Source: Rhizophagus sp. LPA8_4_AMF
Lineage: Eukaryota; Glomeromycota; Glomeromycetes; Glomerales; Glomeraceae
Length of the DNA: 38,067 nt
Assembly: GCA_021464525.1 (NCBI GenBank)
Contig: JADRCO010000312.1
Span: forward strand, 1 to 38,067
Direction of reading: 5' to 3'
Shown here: positions 1 to 9,765 of the stretch, one piece after another
Layout: the number at the start of each line of letters is the position of its first letter
Numbering within the stretch: the stretch's first letter is position 1
Translations under genes and position numbers: made by a program
Notes under the pieces: model-generated
What the model was told of the DNA's origin: nothing
The model's database searches: none
The model's input: only the letters and a program-made list of their open reading frames with translations

Positions 1-330
1 GTATACAAAACGTATCTTTCAGTATAAAAAACGTATCTACTTTTTTTATAGGGTTTTAATTGGGGACTAGTATACGTAAGTGCGAGTGTGATTAGTGTGA
101 TTAGTTGATCGTGTTGGGCCATAGAGCTGATGAACTATTGATAATCGATCGCTTATTTTAAATAATATGCGTACTGTATACAGTATGTCTAATTATGTAT
201 ACAGTAATTTTTAAGATCGGCAGAGAATATCTATGAACTGATGCATTGTTCAAAAAGAACAAAAAGAAAAGAAAAAAAAAAAATTTTTTTTTTTGTAAAA
301 TTCCATTTACTATCATTTACTACTCATTTT
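1..330. other. 5' flank with short repeats and a 14-bp palindrome
   Basis: No gene is seen here. The first 40 bases hold two imperfect copies of a GTATAxAAAACGTATCT-like unit. A perfect 14-bp palindrome, TACTGTATACAGTA, lies near 172-185, with a half copy (TATACAGTA) shortly after. An A/T homopolymer run sits at about 270-295. Confidence 0.5.
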
Positions 331-376
331 TAATATATAAAGAAATTAGTTTCTCTTATATTCAATATTTTTTGAA
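331..376 (+). promoter_or_regulatory. Core promoter of the Cys-rich membrane protein gene
   Basis: A TATA-like TATATAAAG at 334-342 is followed by TTTCTCTTATATTCAATATT (about 350-369), just upstream of the ATG at 394. The pyrimidine-rich CTCTTA...TTCAATA string recurs upstream of the BTB-TLDc genes at 3322 and 12438, which suggests a shared transcription-start motif. That role is inference. Confidence 0.4.
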
Positions 377-393
377 AAATTATTGGTTAAATT

Positions 394-1551
394 ATGATTA
401 AATCTCAAATTTTTTACATTATATTGCTTATAGCTTTAGGCTTGTTCTTTGGAATATTTTTCGGTCTAGGATACCCTGAAATAAAAAGAGCTGAATATAT
501 TTCAACAAATTGCACGATCGATGATAAAACAATATTATCAAAGTATTGTTGCTATAAGGAATGTAGTTATTGCGGAACAGCAAATGCGCTAGATCCTAAA
601 TGTTCAGATCTAATGTCCAAATGGAATTCATTATCACCTCAATTGACATGTACCAATGCAGCAGCAACAAATAGTTCACTAGCAAATGTTTGTCCTAGCA
701 ATGATTTAAGGGGGAAATGTAATAACGGATTTCATTTTTGTTCGATATGTCGTAATGCCTGTTGCTCAGGTTGTTCTTGTAAATTATACTGGTGTGTATT
801 TACATTTAGGCATTCTTGTGAAATAATATGTCCTATTTGTTACTCAGCTGTGCTCACGGTAACATATCAAAAAAGTGATAGCGATAACTTGTCTTATACA
901 TCGATAACAACAAATATTACTACAGAGTACCGTGAAAACTTAAATGTTGTAGAACAATTACTTGCTAAATATCCTATTTCATCTACGATTCAGTGTTTCT
1001 ATAATCCTAAAGATCCTTTTCAAGTATTACTAAACATAAAATTTGCGGTAAAAACTTGGGTTGCAGTAGGCATAACTTCTTCGTTTCTTACAATTATACT
1101 TATGTATAGAACATGGTATTTATTTAGTAAAAACACTACTATATTTCAGGGCTACAAATATAGAGTATTAATAATGGAAATTGCACTATGGTGTGGAACA
1201 ATTATTCCAATTTTGCTCATCTTAATAGATTTAATACCATTCACAAATGAAAATGTTCTTTGGACATTAGCTGTAATAGGTGTAGCATTAGGGTGGGCAC
1301 CCGTGCATACTGTTACTTGCATTAGAACGCGTGGTTGGAGCTTTATTTCTGCGTTTACAGTAATTACTATCACATTGATTTTACCTCTCATAATGTTTTC
1401 TATAATCGCTATATACGTATCCAATGCGGATATACATACTTATATGTTCGTATTAGCAATAATTATCTCTATAGGCGTCAATATTATTATATTTGTATTT
1501 TGGAATTTGTTTGTAAGGTATAGATTAACTTCAACATTATTGCTAACTTAA
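394..1551 (+). CDS. Cys-rich multi-pass membrane protein, function unknown
   Basis: A single-exon 385-residue ORF. It starts at the first ATG after a TATA-like box and has no in-frame upstream extension. A hydrophobic stretch at residues 5-27 is a signal anchor or signal peptide. Residues 39-201 form a presumably luminal or extracellular region with about 20 cysteines, including CC and CxxC pairs (Cys52/53, 57, 60, 116, 119, 123/124, 127, 129, 146, 149), and N-glycosylation sequons at Asn39, 93, 165 and 174. Five more hydrophobic segments follow at roughly 222-240, 258-283, 288-308, 317-342 and 350-374. The protein therefore resembles a small receptor or channel with a disulfide-rich ectodomain, but no known family signature was recognised. 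Codon use is AT-rich like its neighbours. The coding call is firm; the function is unknown. Confidence 0.8.
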   Translation: MIKSQIFYIILLIALGLFFGIFFGLGYPEIKRAEYISTNCTIDDKTILSKYCCYKECSYCGTANALDPKCSDLMSKWNSLSPQLTCTNAAATNSSLANVCPSNDLRGKCNNGFHFCSICRNACCSGCSCKLYWCVFTFRHSCEIICPICYSAVLTVTYQKSDSDNLSYTSITTNITTEYRENLNVVEQLLAKYPISSTIQCFYNPKDPFQVLLNIKFAVKTWVAVGITSSFLTIILMYRTWYLFSKNTTIFQGYKYRVLIMEIALWCGTIIPILLILIDLIPFTNENVLWTLAVIGVALGWAPVHTVTCIRTRGWSFISAFTVITITLILPLIMFSIIAIYVSNADIHTYMFVLAIIISIGVNIIIFVFWNLFVRYRLTSTLLLT

Positions 1552-2699
1552 ACTTGCAGATTATATATAGTTTATATTTTAAGTTTTAAATACTATAATT
1601 TCGAATTCTATTGATAAGTAAATGTTATTACATAATGATAACAAAATAAATACAAGTTCAAAAGCAAGTTAGAGTATTTCCGTTTTTCAAAATGTTAATT
1701 ATCGCAATCAAAAAAGAGGAAAAAACAATGTGTCAGTCAAATTAATTGTCGTAAAAAACATGTTACGCGTAATTATAAGTAGTAAAATTTATGTTAAGTA
1801 TGATTACACAATTAACTTAACGATAAGTCATTGAATTATAATTATATATTAGTGGATGATTAAACTATATAATAGTCTAATAGCGGCGCGTTGTGTCGAT
1901 ATTATTGGTTTGACGGGACCGTTCAGTCCGTTCATGCAATTTTTATAATAAACTCCCGTTATTATCCAATAATTTTATTATTATGCTAATACATAGTAAT
2001 ATGAGATAACCGACCAAAATAACAATTATATAAAATCTGCATGAACTTATGAGGATAACTGATAAAATACTTTATAACCATTTGCAACAAAATTGGTTTA
2101 AAATAAACTCTTACGAATATAGATGTTATATACTTTAATCATCATTAGTTATTTGATGCTATAAGTGATATTTATCACATGAAGGTCCATTTAATTGATC
2201 AATAAAATATACCCAAGATTTTAGGAACTTCCTCTATTAACGAGTATCAAATAAAAAATATCATTTAATTTAAGCATCTTTTAGATTAAATGGTAACAAT
2301 GATAACATGTAGTAAAAGCTTAGAAGTTTGTGATTTAATATAAAGTTTCAATTGGTACTGCACAAGAATAAATTCATGATACGATTATAAAAAATTTAAA
2401 ACTGTCTTTTTTTATGTTTAAAAAATTATTAGTTCCGAATTATAAACAAAGCGTTATTATTTATTTAGTCTTTATTCTTCTATAAATGAAAGTTTTCCTT
2501 TAATTTAACTCACAAAAATACTCGAAGTTTCATTTAAATTCTATTATAGATAGAAAATAAAAAATACAACTAACGGTAAATTTAGAATATTACTACATAA
2601 GCATTAAAATTTGATATGATTAGATAAACTCTGATTAACTAGCGAGAGGTTATTTTTAATCCATTAAAATTTTATTGTTGATCGTAATAAACAATTAAT
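1552..2699. other. Intergenic, no gene recognised
   Basis: AT-rich sequence with stops in all frames. The only local structure noticed is a small imperfect hairpin near 1911-1930 (ACGGGAC...GTCCGT). Confidence 0.5.
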
Positions 2700-2702
2700 A
2701 CT

Positions 2703-2752
2703 CTCTTTTACAGATAGAAAGAACACAGAAAATTGCAAAAGTAGGTTATACT
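2703..2752 (+). pseudogene. TLDc-domain relic fragment
   Basis: About 46 bases match the intact TLDc coding segment of the array genes (the stretch encoding FTDRRNTKTAKVGY, around 4588-4630) almost base for base. One inserted base shifts the frame. No flanking BTB or BACK sequence is seen, so this is an isolated remnant of a dead BTB-TLDc copy upstream of the first intact member. Confidence 0.6.
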
Positions 2753-2960
2753 CAGTTAATAGTATATTTTTAAGATTATATTTTAATATTAACTATATCT
2801 CAAACATTCTATGACCGGAAGAATTTATATATTCTACAAAGGAAATGTATTAAGGTATAACCGCCGTATAGCCTAAATCCGTATTTTAGTAAATGAAATT
2901 AGTAAAAGTGTCAGATTTATCAACCGATGAAAGTTAACGCGAAGTCTCATGCCATGGCGG
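2746..2960 (+). repeat. Diverged repeat, copy 1 (partner at about 8232-8435)
   Basis: This begins in the TLDc relic and shares an ordered series of short blocks with 8232-8435, including TTAATAGTATATTTTTAAG, a GGAAGAATT block, AAATCTGA/AAATCCG-like blocks and AAGTTAAC. The pair looks like an old duplication of a former gene 3' flank. Alignment quality cannot be measured here. Confidence 0.4.
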
Positions 2961-3003
2961 TTTTTGTTTTTTGAAATGAATTGGGTAAAAAATTTAATCA
3001 TTT

Positions 3004-3290
3004 TGGTCTTGCGCAAAATTTTGGCCAAAATTAAAATTAAATTTGGCTAAATTCATCAGATTCGGCAAATTCGGTAGACTATGTATATCAAATGACAAAT
3101 GATCATTCTGATTTCTATTTATAGAAATCTATTTATGCAATGCACATGTGAAGAATGTTATAAATAAGGAAAAAAAGAAAGCTCTAAATATATTTTTTTC
3201 TTTATTGAAAATATTAAGATTACATATTTAAATACGTTCTCAATAAAATTTCTTTCTCTTACTTACGTTCAATATTTTTTTTCTTTTTTT
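3004..3290 (+). promoter_or_regulatory. Promoter module of BTB-TLDc gene 1
   Basis: The 18-bp palindromic string AAAATTTTGGCCAAAATT lies at 3015-3032, followed by an ATTTGGCTAAATTC block. A TGATTTC...TATAGAAATC block and an ATTTATGCAATG block (about 3108-3142) come next. TTTCTCTTACTTACGTTCAA then lies at 3253-3272. The same blocks occur in the same order upstream of the gene at 12438, and in part upstream of those at 16077 and 20498. Confidence 0.55.
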
Positions 3291-3321
3291 TAATAATAAA
3301 AAATAAAACATTATTTTAATC

Positions 3322-4817
3322 ATGTCTTATAAACTTGAATCTGATGTTATTAAAGCGCTTGGTGAACTACTTGAAAACAAATTCAATTGTGATGTTATTA
3401 TTCACGTCGGAGAGAAACCTAATTTTAAAGAATATCATGCACACTCTAATATCTTAAGCTGTAGATCTAAATATTTTAATGAAATACTTTCTACCGAAGA
3501 TATCAAGAAAAAAGATGGAAAATATACAATTACAAAACAAAATATTACTCCTCAAGCTTTTGACGTAATTCTTAAGTAAGTTACTTCAAAGTTATTTGTA
3601 TTATGTTAAAAAATTTTTTTTTTTTAATCCGATTTAATTTTGTAAGATATCTTTATACCGGACATATTAATATTAATAATAAAACTGGAACTGAACTTTT
3701 GGATATTATGATCGCCTCTGACGATTTAAAGTTGGAACAATTAACTAAACTTACTGAAGAATTCATCATTAATAACTACCAACAATTTTTACAAAATGAT
3801 CCAGTTGGAATTATTCAAGTTGTTTATTATAATAAATCATTTTTTAATTTACAAGAATTTTGCTTAGAAACGATTTGCTTCGAACCTAAAATTTTATTCA
3901 ACAATAATAAATTTATCAATTTACCCGCTCCTTTATTAGAAATTATTCTAAAACGTGATGATTTAAATTTAACAGAAATTGAAATTTGGGATAATTTAAT
4001 CAAATGGGGGTTGGCACAAGGACAAACACTTAATAAAGATATCTCTAAATGGAATCAAGAAGATTTTAATCATTTTCAAAGAATTCTTTTCAAATTTATT
4101 CCTTTAATTAGATTTTATTTAATATCATCTGATGATTACTTCTATAAAGTTAAACTCTACGAAGACATATTACCTAAAGAATTAAAAGATGATATTTTAA
4201 AATTTCATATGGTTTCTGAATATAGATCAACTGTCAAAATTTTACCTAGATCTTCTGGAAAATATCCATGTAACTTAAATATTGATTCTGTTACAGTCAA
4301 TCAAATTCAAGACCACTTCGCAATTTTTGCAAATTGGATCGATAAAAAGGAAGAAAATAACAAATATACTAAAAATATTCCCTATAAATTTAATCTTTTA
4401 TATAGAGTTAGCAAAGATGGTAATACAGCTGAAGCATTTCATGGAAAATGTAATAATAAAGGGGCCACTATAGTTATAATAAAAATTAAGGGATCGGAAC
4501 AAATTATTGGTGGTTATAATCCATTTGATTGGTATTCAAGTACCAATTATAATTATAAGTCAACGACTGATAGTTTTATATTCTCATTTACAGATAGAAG
4601 GAACACGAAAACTGCAAAAGTAGGTTATAGTAATGGTACAAATTCTATATGTGGCTCCCAATATAATGGACCGATATTTGGTGGGGGTTTTCATTGTATA
4701 AATGATGGTAATACTTGGAATGTTAACCAAAGTAATCATTCTAATATTGATGGTTTTCCGAGTGGAAATATAGAAGTAGATGATTATGAAGTTTTTCAAG
4801 TTGTAAAATTATCATGA
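3322..4817 (+). CDS. BTB-BACK-TLDc domain protein, array gene 1 (two exons)
   Basis: Exons 3322-3575 and 3647-4817 are joined across a 71-nt intron (GTAAGT donor, TGTAAG acceptor), giving 474 residues. Exon joining restores K86-YLYTG, which the intron splits after two bases of the lysine codon. A BTB/POZ fold covers residues ~18-120 (CDVIIHVGE, YHAHSNILSCRSKYFNEIL). A BACK-like helical region covers ~130-245 (LLEIILKRDDLNLTEIEIWD). A TLDc domain covers ~297-473 (IIGGYNPFDW, SFIFSFTDRR, GPIFGGGF, VDDYEVFQVV). BTB-BACK proteins usually act as Cullin-3 adaptors, and TLDc domains are linked to oxidative-stress protection and V-ATPase binding. The actual substrate here is unknown. It is closest to the gene at 12438. 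An AATAAA-type poly(A) signal follows the stop. Confidence 0.92.
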
Positions 4818-5173
4818 AAATATTTTAATAAATAATAAATTTTTTCAATAAAATACTTACAAAATAATCACTAGCATTACAAACTAATTTTTAATGGAAT
4901 AGTGATTGGTCATTGATATTACGTGTTAATGCAAAACTGCAAACATTTATTTGATTGGTACCCTTTGAGAAATTTAGAATTGCAAAACGTTTTCTCATAA
5001 TTAATTACAATTAAAATTTCGGGTTAGCTCCATACACTATCTCGTAATTACAAATCCAAAGATTTTTTTTAAATTCCAAAATTATTTATTCCTTACAATA
5101 ATATTCCTTTTTTTCTTAAAAACGTAAAAATTGTGTTCTACGAGGTTATTAAATTCTTACAGCTAATAAAATA
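4818..5173 (+). repeat. Duplicated 3' flank of BTB-TLDc gene 1
   Basis: No gene lies here. From about 4975 on, the sequence matches the 3' flank of the 12438 gene (about 13985-14120) in blocks such as TACAATTAAAATTTCGG, TATCTCG, TACAAATCCAAA and AAATTCTTACAGCTAATAA. The duplication that produced genes 1 and 2 therefore ran beyond the coding region. The shared flank stops near 5170, where the decayed BTB copy begins. Confidence 0.5.
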
Positions 5174-5730
5174 GGATCTATGCTGGTTAAACGAAATGTA
5201 AGAGAATTGCATGCGCATTCGAGTATTTTTCTTCGCATCATTTTCCGGTGTTCGGAAAATAAGGATAAATTAAATGAGTATAATAATATGATTACTATTA
5301 ATAATTTAAGATTATTTATTGTGAAACGATTGGTTTAACAAAATTACAAGTTTCTAAATGAATCATTTCAGATTTACGGAAATTATTGTCTTGAAAAATT
5401 TTGAAGAATTTATGTTTATCAATCAAGATTCAAATTTAAGCGAAACTATATTGGGATGGTTTATTGAAATGAGGTATTGTATTACTTCACAGGGTGCCGC
5501 AAGTTGAAAAGAATTGCTACCAAAAGATTTAGTTACCGATATTTTTGCCTCTCAGAAAATTAATACTTATTTTTTTGATTTACTTGAACAAAATATTTTA
5601 TTATAAACAACTACGAAAGTGGATTTAGTAATGGGTTTTTATCTTCCTTGTCAGATGATGTTACTATTTTACTGATGATACTCCGATAAGAAGTATGAAT
5701 GTAAATATTTATGAGGGTTATAAATTAAGT
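5174..5730 (+). pseudogene. Decayed BTB-BACK-TLDc gene
   Basis: Three remnants lie in the correct order. First, 5174-5338 reads VRELHAHSSIFLR then NNMITINNL, matching the BTB core of the intact genes, and ends in a stop. Second, about 5395-5575 reads INQDSNLSETILGWF and, after an in-frame TGA, KELLPKDLVTDIFASQKI, matching the BACK and linker segments (RDDLNLTEIEIWD and LLPEDLTSNIL in the intact genes). Third, 5681-5725 matches the last TLDc block (CCGATAGGAAGTATGAATGT, encoding PIGSMNVDDYE). Most of BACK and TLDc is deleted and frames differ between pieces. It lies just after intact gene 1 and is clearly dead. Confidence 0.7.
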
Positions 5731-6675
5731 TATAATCATATGATCATCAATTACATATCACAAAAAATTAAAATTGTCTGCAAAAAATATGTATTGCTAG
5801 TTAAATAAAAAATGTATTGCTAAAAAATGTAGTTAAAAAGCGTATCGTTAAAGTTAAAAAATATTCATTAACACTTTAAAAGCCAATGATATTTATTATA
5901 TAATTCGTCACAAAAAAAAAATTAATGTATAATTTTTATTTAGTTTTTTCGTCGTTACACCTGATCCTAAAATTTCATTGGCCATACACGTGGCGTGGCG
6001 GACAGACATTTCATGCTTTCGAGTGGAATGGAAAGTCCTTCGCTAACGCTTCGGACAACAAATGATTATTATAAACATATCATGCGTCAATTAGTCAATT
6101 ACGTCACGTTCATGAATGTTTCTATAAATTCGTTATTAATTTACAAATTTACATTTATAGGATTTCCTTTTTTTTACTAACAAAGTCGATTATTTATACT
6201 AAATAATTACTTTAAGTTTCATAATGATAGAAATAGCATAACAACATCATGTTTACATGAAGTATACGATATAAAGAATATTCTACAAGAAAATTCATGC
6301 CTATTGCAATACCAAAAAGAGAAATGTTTATTTATTGTCAAATTGAAAAATTTTTTTTTTTTTTTTCTTATTAATTAGTAACGCGTTTATTAATTATATT
6401 ATTTATAAATTTACATAATTATTTAGACACCTAGAAAATATGTTAAAATACATATATACTAAATAACTATATAAATTTCAATTATTCTTTACTATACTAT
6501 TTTAATTTTGGTATGCCATCTCTTTTTTATTGTTATCCCATCCGTAATATCTGGATCATTCGCGCTTCTGTTACTAAATTTATTAAATTTTGATTATTTT
6601 TTTCTTCGTTTTTGTTATTTTCTTTTCTTTTTTTATTATTGTATTTTTCCTTTTTTGTATTGTCTAATGTTCCAT
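5731..6675. other. Intergenic, no gene recognised
   Basis: AT-rich. A 61-codon open frame at 5995-6180 has no recognisable domain and is probably fortuitous, although 5980-6060 is locally GC-richer. A poly-T run lies at about 6352-6367. From 6500 on the plus strand is T-rich because it is the complement of the retrotransposon tail described next. Confidence 0.45.
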
Positions 6676-7878
6676 CTACCCTATCTTTACGTTTCTTTTC
6701 ATCATTCCATCTATTCCTTTAACTTTTTCTATATTAATTATGTCTTCTACTCTCTTTAACCAAATCTTCGATCTTAATTGATCATAACAAAAATTCCAAA
6801 GAGCCTCTATCACAAATTTCTCTTCCTTTTTATTCGTTATATCATTAAATTTATTATTATATACTCCCCTTAACAATTCTCATTCTTTACTATATCCTAA
6901 TAAAATACTTGATTGTTCGTATAAAATTTGTATAAACGCTATATTGATATCTCGTACTATTTTAGCTGCTTCTCTTTTTCCTCTGTTTTCTAAATTTATC
7001 TCGAATTCATATATTGCTTCTTCAATTACCTCTCTAATTGAATATTGATTTTCTTCGCACCTCCATATATGAATCCAATCTTCTTCTTCTTTTCTACATC
7101 TAGGACATAAACTACTTTCTATACCATTCACCTCTCTCTTATATAGCGTTCCATATGTTGGTAACTCTTTAATTAAATACTTAATTTTATACGTTCTTTC
7201 TCTTGTATCATCCTCTCCACATTGCTAAAAAGAAAATTTATTATGATTTCTAATAGAATTTAAGGTTTTTACCCAATCAAATTCATTTTAATAATTAAAA
7301 TAAAATAAATCTTCAATCTACGGACTATTTAAGAGCTCATTTTTCCATATCGCTTCGGTACATTTTTTCCTCCACCCTCGAAAATCTCCTGTAATTAGTT
7401 GATGATTCCAAAAAAGATTAAACTCTTTCACCAGAAGTCCTTCTTCTACTATATATATCTTATAGCAATCTTTCTTATTTTCTTTTATATTTTTAATGAA
7501 GAGGTTCATTTCTTTTTTACGATTTTCAATGAACTTGATATCCATATCATTTTCTAAATTAATTTCTTACTCTAATTTTCTCAATAATTCTACTAACTCC
7601 AAATAATATTCATTATCTAATCTTCGTCTCTTACTTAAATTCTTTAAAAATTCGTTGATCAATCTCTTCACTTTATCACCAATTTCTAATATAATTTCAA
7701 TTCTATTATTTATTAGAATTAATCCAATAATCATACTTCTCAATATCACTTTATATTCATTTTCATTTATCGTTTCAAATATAACATAAATCTTTATCTC
7801 ATTTTCATTCTTCAAATCCTTATTCCTTATATTCCATATCACCAAATATTCATTTAATTTTCTTCCTTTTTCTACTAC
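6676..7878 (-). pseudogene. C-terminal part of a non-LTR retrotransposon ORF, broken by stops
   Basis: A 401-codon stretch stays in one reading frame on the minus strand with no indel but is broken by five stops: at about 7564-7566 (TAA after RKLE), 7318-7320 (TAG), two between about 7200 and 7290, and 6880-6882 (TGA). In order it carries an RNase H-like alpha/beta segment, an NEFDWVKT segment, LPTYGTLYKR, a zinc-knuckle-like CPRCRKEEEDWIHIWRC (CxxC...HxxxC), and a terminal LLRGVYNNKFNDITNKKE...IWLKRVE segment. This order is what I know of Rhizophagus-type retrotransposon ORF tails. No polymerase core is seen, so it is a truncated relic. The family assignment is from memory of motifs, not a search. 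Confidence 0.65.
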
Positions 7879-8045
7879 CTTCTTTTAATTTTTTACTTTC
7901 TATCGACAAGTAATATATATGTATTCTTTTTATCTCTTTCTATGTTCCCTTCTAATATACTATTCTTGAAAATCAAATTGAAAACTTTTACAACTGATAC
8001 TTGATTAATTATCGAACGATATGATTGATAAATAATACGCATGAT

Positions 8046-8160
8046 GACAGATAATCAACGTGCATATTTTATCATATTAGGAAAGTTCTAGACCGGTCTT
8101 CTTATTTATCTATTTACCATATGGTACTTGATATTCCTCCACATACTCGATTATAATATG
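8046..8160 (+). repeat. Interspersed repeat, copy 1
   Basis: A 44-base block at 8067-8110, containing ATATTAGGAAAGTTCTAGAC followed by CGGTCTTCT, recurs with one mismatch at 15669-15712. Weaker similarity continues on the right (ATGGTAC, then CTCCACA). It lies just upstream of the retrotransposon relic; the second copy lies just downstream of the unknown locus at 15121. It may be a shared transposon terminus or long terminal flank. Confidence 0.6.
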
Positions 8161-8231
8161 ATGATCGATTTATTGCAATTAAAATAATTAATAAACTTTA
8201 AATAAACTTCAAAATTTCATTGACAGAAAAT

Positions 8232-8435
8232 CTGTATACTACTCTCGGTTAATTAATAGTATATTTTTAAGTTTGTATACTCAATTATATTTCAATCATT
8301 GTACAACAGGAAGAATTGTCAAATTATGAAGAAAAAATAATGTTAAGGTCAATAAATCTGATCTATTTGAAATTCGGGATTTATAGGCCATTATAAGTTA
8401 ACTGCAAAGTTTCCTTACTAAAACCTTTTATTATA
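8232..8435 (+). repeat. Diverged repeat, copy 2 (partner 2746-2960)
   Basis: The same block order as 2746-2960: TTAATAGTATATTTTTAAG, a C-A-A-GGAAGAATT block, and TAAGTTAACTGCAAAGT. No intact TLDc coding sequence precedes this copy, apart from a weak ACAGA-like trace. Confidence 0.4.
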
Positions 8436-8436
8436 A

Positions 8437-8700
8437 TCGGCGGTTAATTTGACGGGTATTGATGACCAGTTCTTTTTAATAAAAAAATGGGCTTTTCTAA
8501 ATTTTATAAATAAAAAAAACAAAATTACTTCTTTTTTATTAATAAATACAAAAAAAAAAAAAAAAAAAAAAAAAACTCTTTTTTTTAAAAAACTGGATCG
8601 GCCGGTTAATTTGACGGTTATCGTTATTTTTATAAAAGAAAGCCGGATGGTCCACGAATTTTCAATAACCGTCGAATTAACCGGCCGATCCGGTTCTTTA
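8437..8700. mobile_element. Palindromic MITE-like element
   Basis: Near-perfect inverted arms lie at 8587-8621 (core GATCGGCCGGTTAATTTGAC) and 8665-8698 (core GAATTAACCGGCCGATC), with a spacer of about 43 bases. A third, shorter copy of the arm (TCGGCGGTTAATTTGACGGG) starts at 8437 and is followed by an ACCAGTTCTTTTTAATAAA end. That end resembles the outer end of the right arm. A long poly-A run (about 8550-8575) lies between copies. This looks like nested palindromic non-autonomous elements. The open frame spanning it is not considered a gene. Confidence 0.5.
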
Positions 8701-8806
8701 ATAAAAAAAAAAACGAAACCTTCTTAATTTTATTAATAAAAAAGCCGTTTTTTATACAAAAAACGAAATTTTCCTTGTTTTTATACTTGCGGAGTTGTTG
8801 GTCACT

Positions 8807-8905
8807 AACCGCAATTCGACTCTAAAGTCCGCATTATTGCGAATTTGGAAAATTAATTGCGGTTTACCTAAAGATTCAAATTTTATTTTTATTTTTATTT
8901 TTATT
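8807..8905. repeat. Inverted repeat and ATTTTT microsatellite
   Basis: AACCGCAATT (8807-8816) and AATTGCGGTT (8855-8864) are perfect inverted arms, with a second small palindrome (CGCATTATTGCG) between them. A short run of ATTTTT units follows at about 8882-8905. Confidence 0.5.
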
Positions 8906-9522
8906 GTATAGACAGGATTCTTACCTTAAAACCTTAGATGTAAAATCACTATATAAATGATAAGAAAATCTAGACTATTATTAACGTAAAGCCCCAACGG
9001 TAGAACCGCCCGCCTGTTATTTATAAGGCTCAGCCGTTCACTTTTAAAGATTGAAAATCCGCATCATACTTTCGAATTTTAAAACAAAATTGTATGTTAA
9101 ATCCAGCATTTGGTAATTTTTTTTACGTCACATTTAAACGTTACATTAAGCAGGGAATTTATGTCTTCTATTAACATCTAACGTTTAATGTTTCCTTTTT
9201 CCTTTTTTTTTGTAGTCAGTTATATTAATTATTTATCAGTTTTAAATTTGAAATCAGATTTCATCAAAAGTAGTATGGCGCAATAAACGTGCGTCGGTAT
9301 TGAGCGATCCAATAATACCAGTAAGAATTCTGCAATACCAAATTGCGGAATTTTCTCAGATGTTATTGAGTAGTTGCATTAGCCACATTTGTTTACGGTT
9401 TCTTTGTATTTATAAATACTGCTTTATCACCTCCTTCTATTCTGTAAGCTTTTCTTCCTTAAAATGACTTCTTATTTACTGGATGATTGTACTTATTATA
9501 TTTCAAACCTATAATTCGTCTC

Positions 9523-9765
9523 TATTGTTTGTTTGTTTAATATACCCCACCCCACCCCTCTATTTTTCTAAAAATCTAAATTTAATAAACATATAATAAC
9601 GGATATGTTTAAATGCCCCTCTAAATTTAAATTATAGTTTTATGAATTTTTCCCAAATTTCCAAAATTTTATTATGTTTATTTCATTTAGTTTGTTTAAC
9701 GAAACTCCCCTCCCCCCTCAAACTTTTCAGAAAATCTGGACTTTAAGCAAACAATCAAGTTAGAA
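9523..9765 (+). repeat. Tandem pair of C-rich blocks
   Basis: Two related blocks (about 9523-9600 and 9688-9765) each start with GTTTGTTTAA. Each continues into a C tract (CCCCACCCCACCCC in the first, CTCCCCTCCCCCCTC in the second) and ends with a TTTTC.(A)GAAAATCT.A..TTTAA..AAAC segment. They look like a diverged direct duplication with a period of about 160 bases. The complementary strand holds G runs that could fold. Confidence 0.5.

Noticed and set aside
127..133. CTGATGA, the hammerhead ribozyme core start (also near 5678 and 23146)
   Set aside because: No following GAAA with pairing stems was found at any of the three sites.
5995..6180. 61-codon open frame in a GC-richer patch
   Set aside because: No domain, no splice partner, and a stop-poor run of this length is expected by chance.
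8449..8727. 92-codon frame with a long Lys run
   Set aside because: It lies wholly inside a palindromic repeat and a poly-A run.
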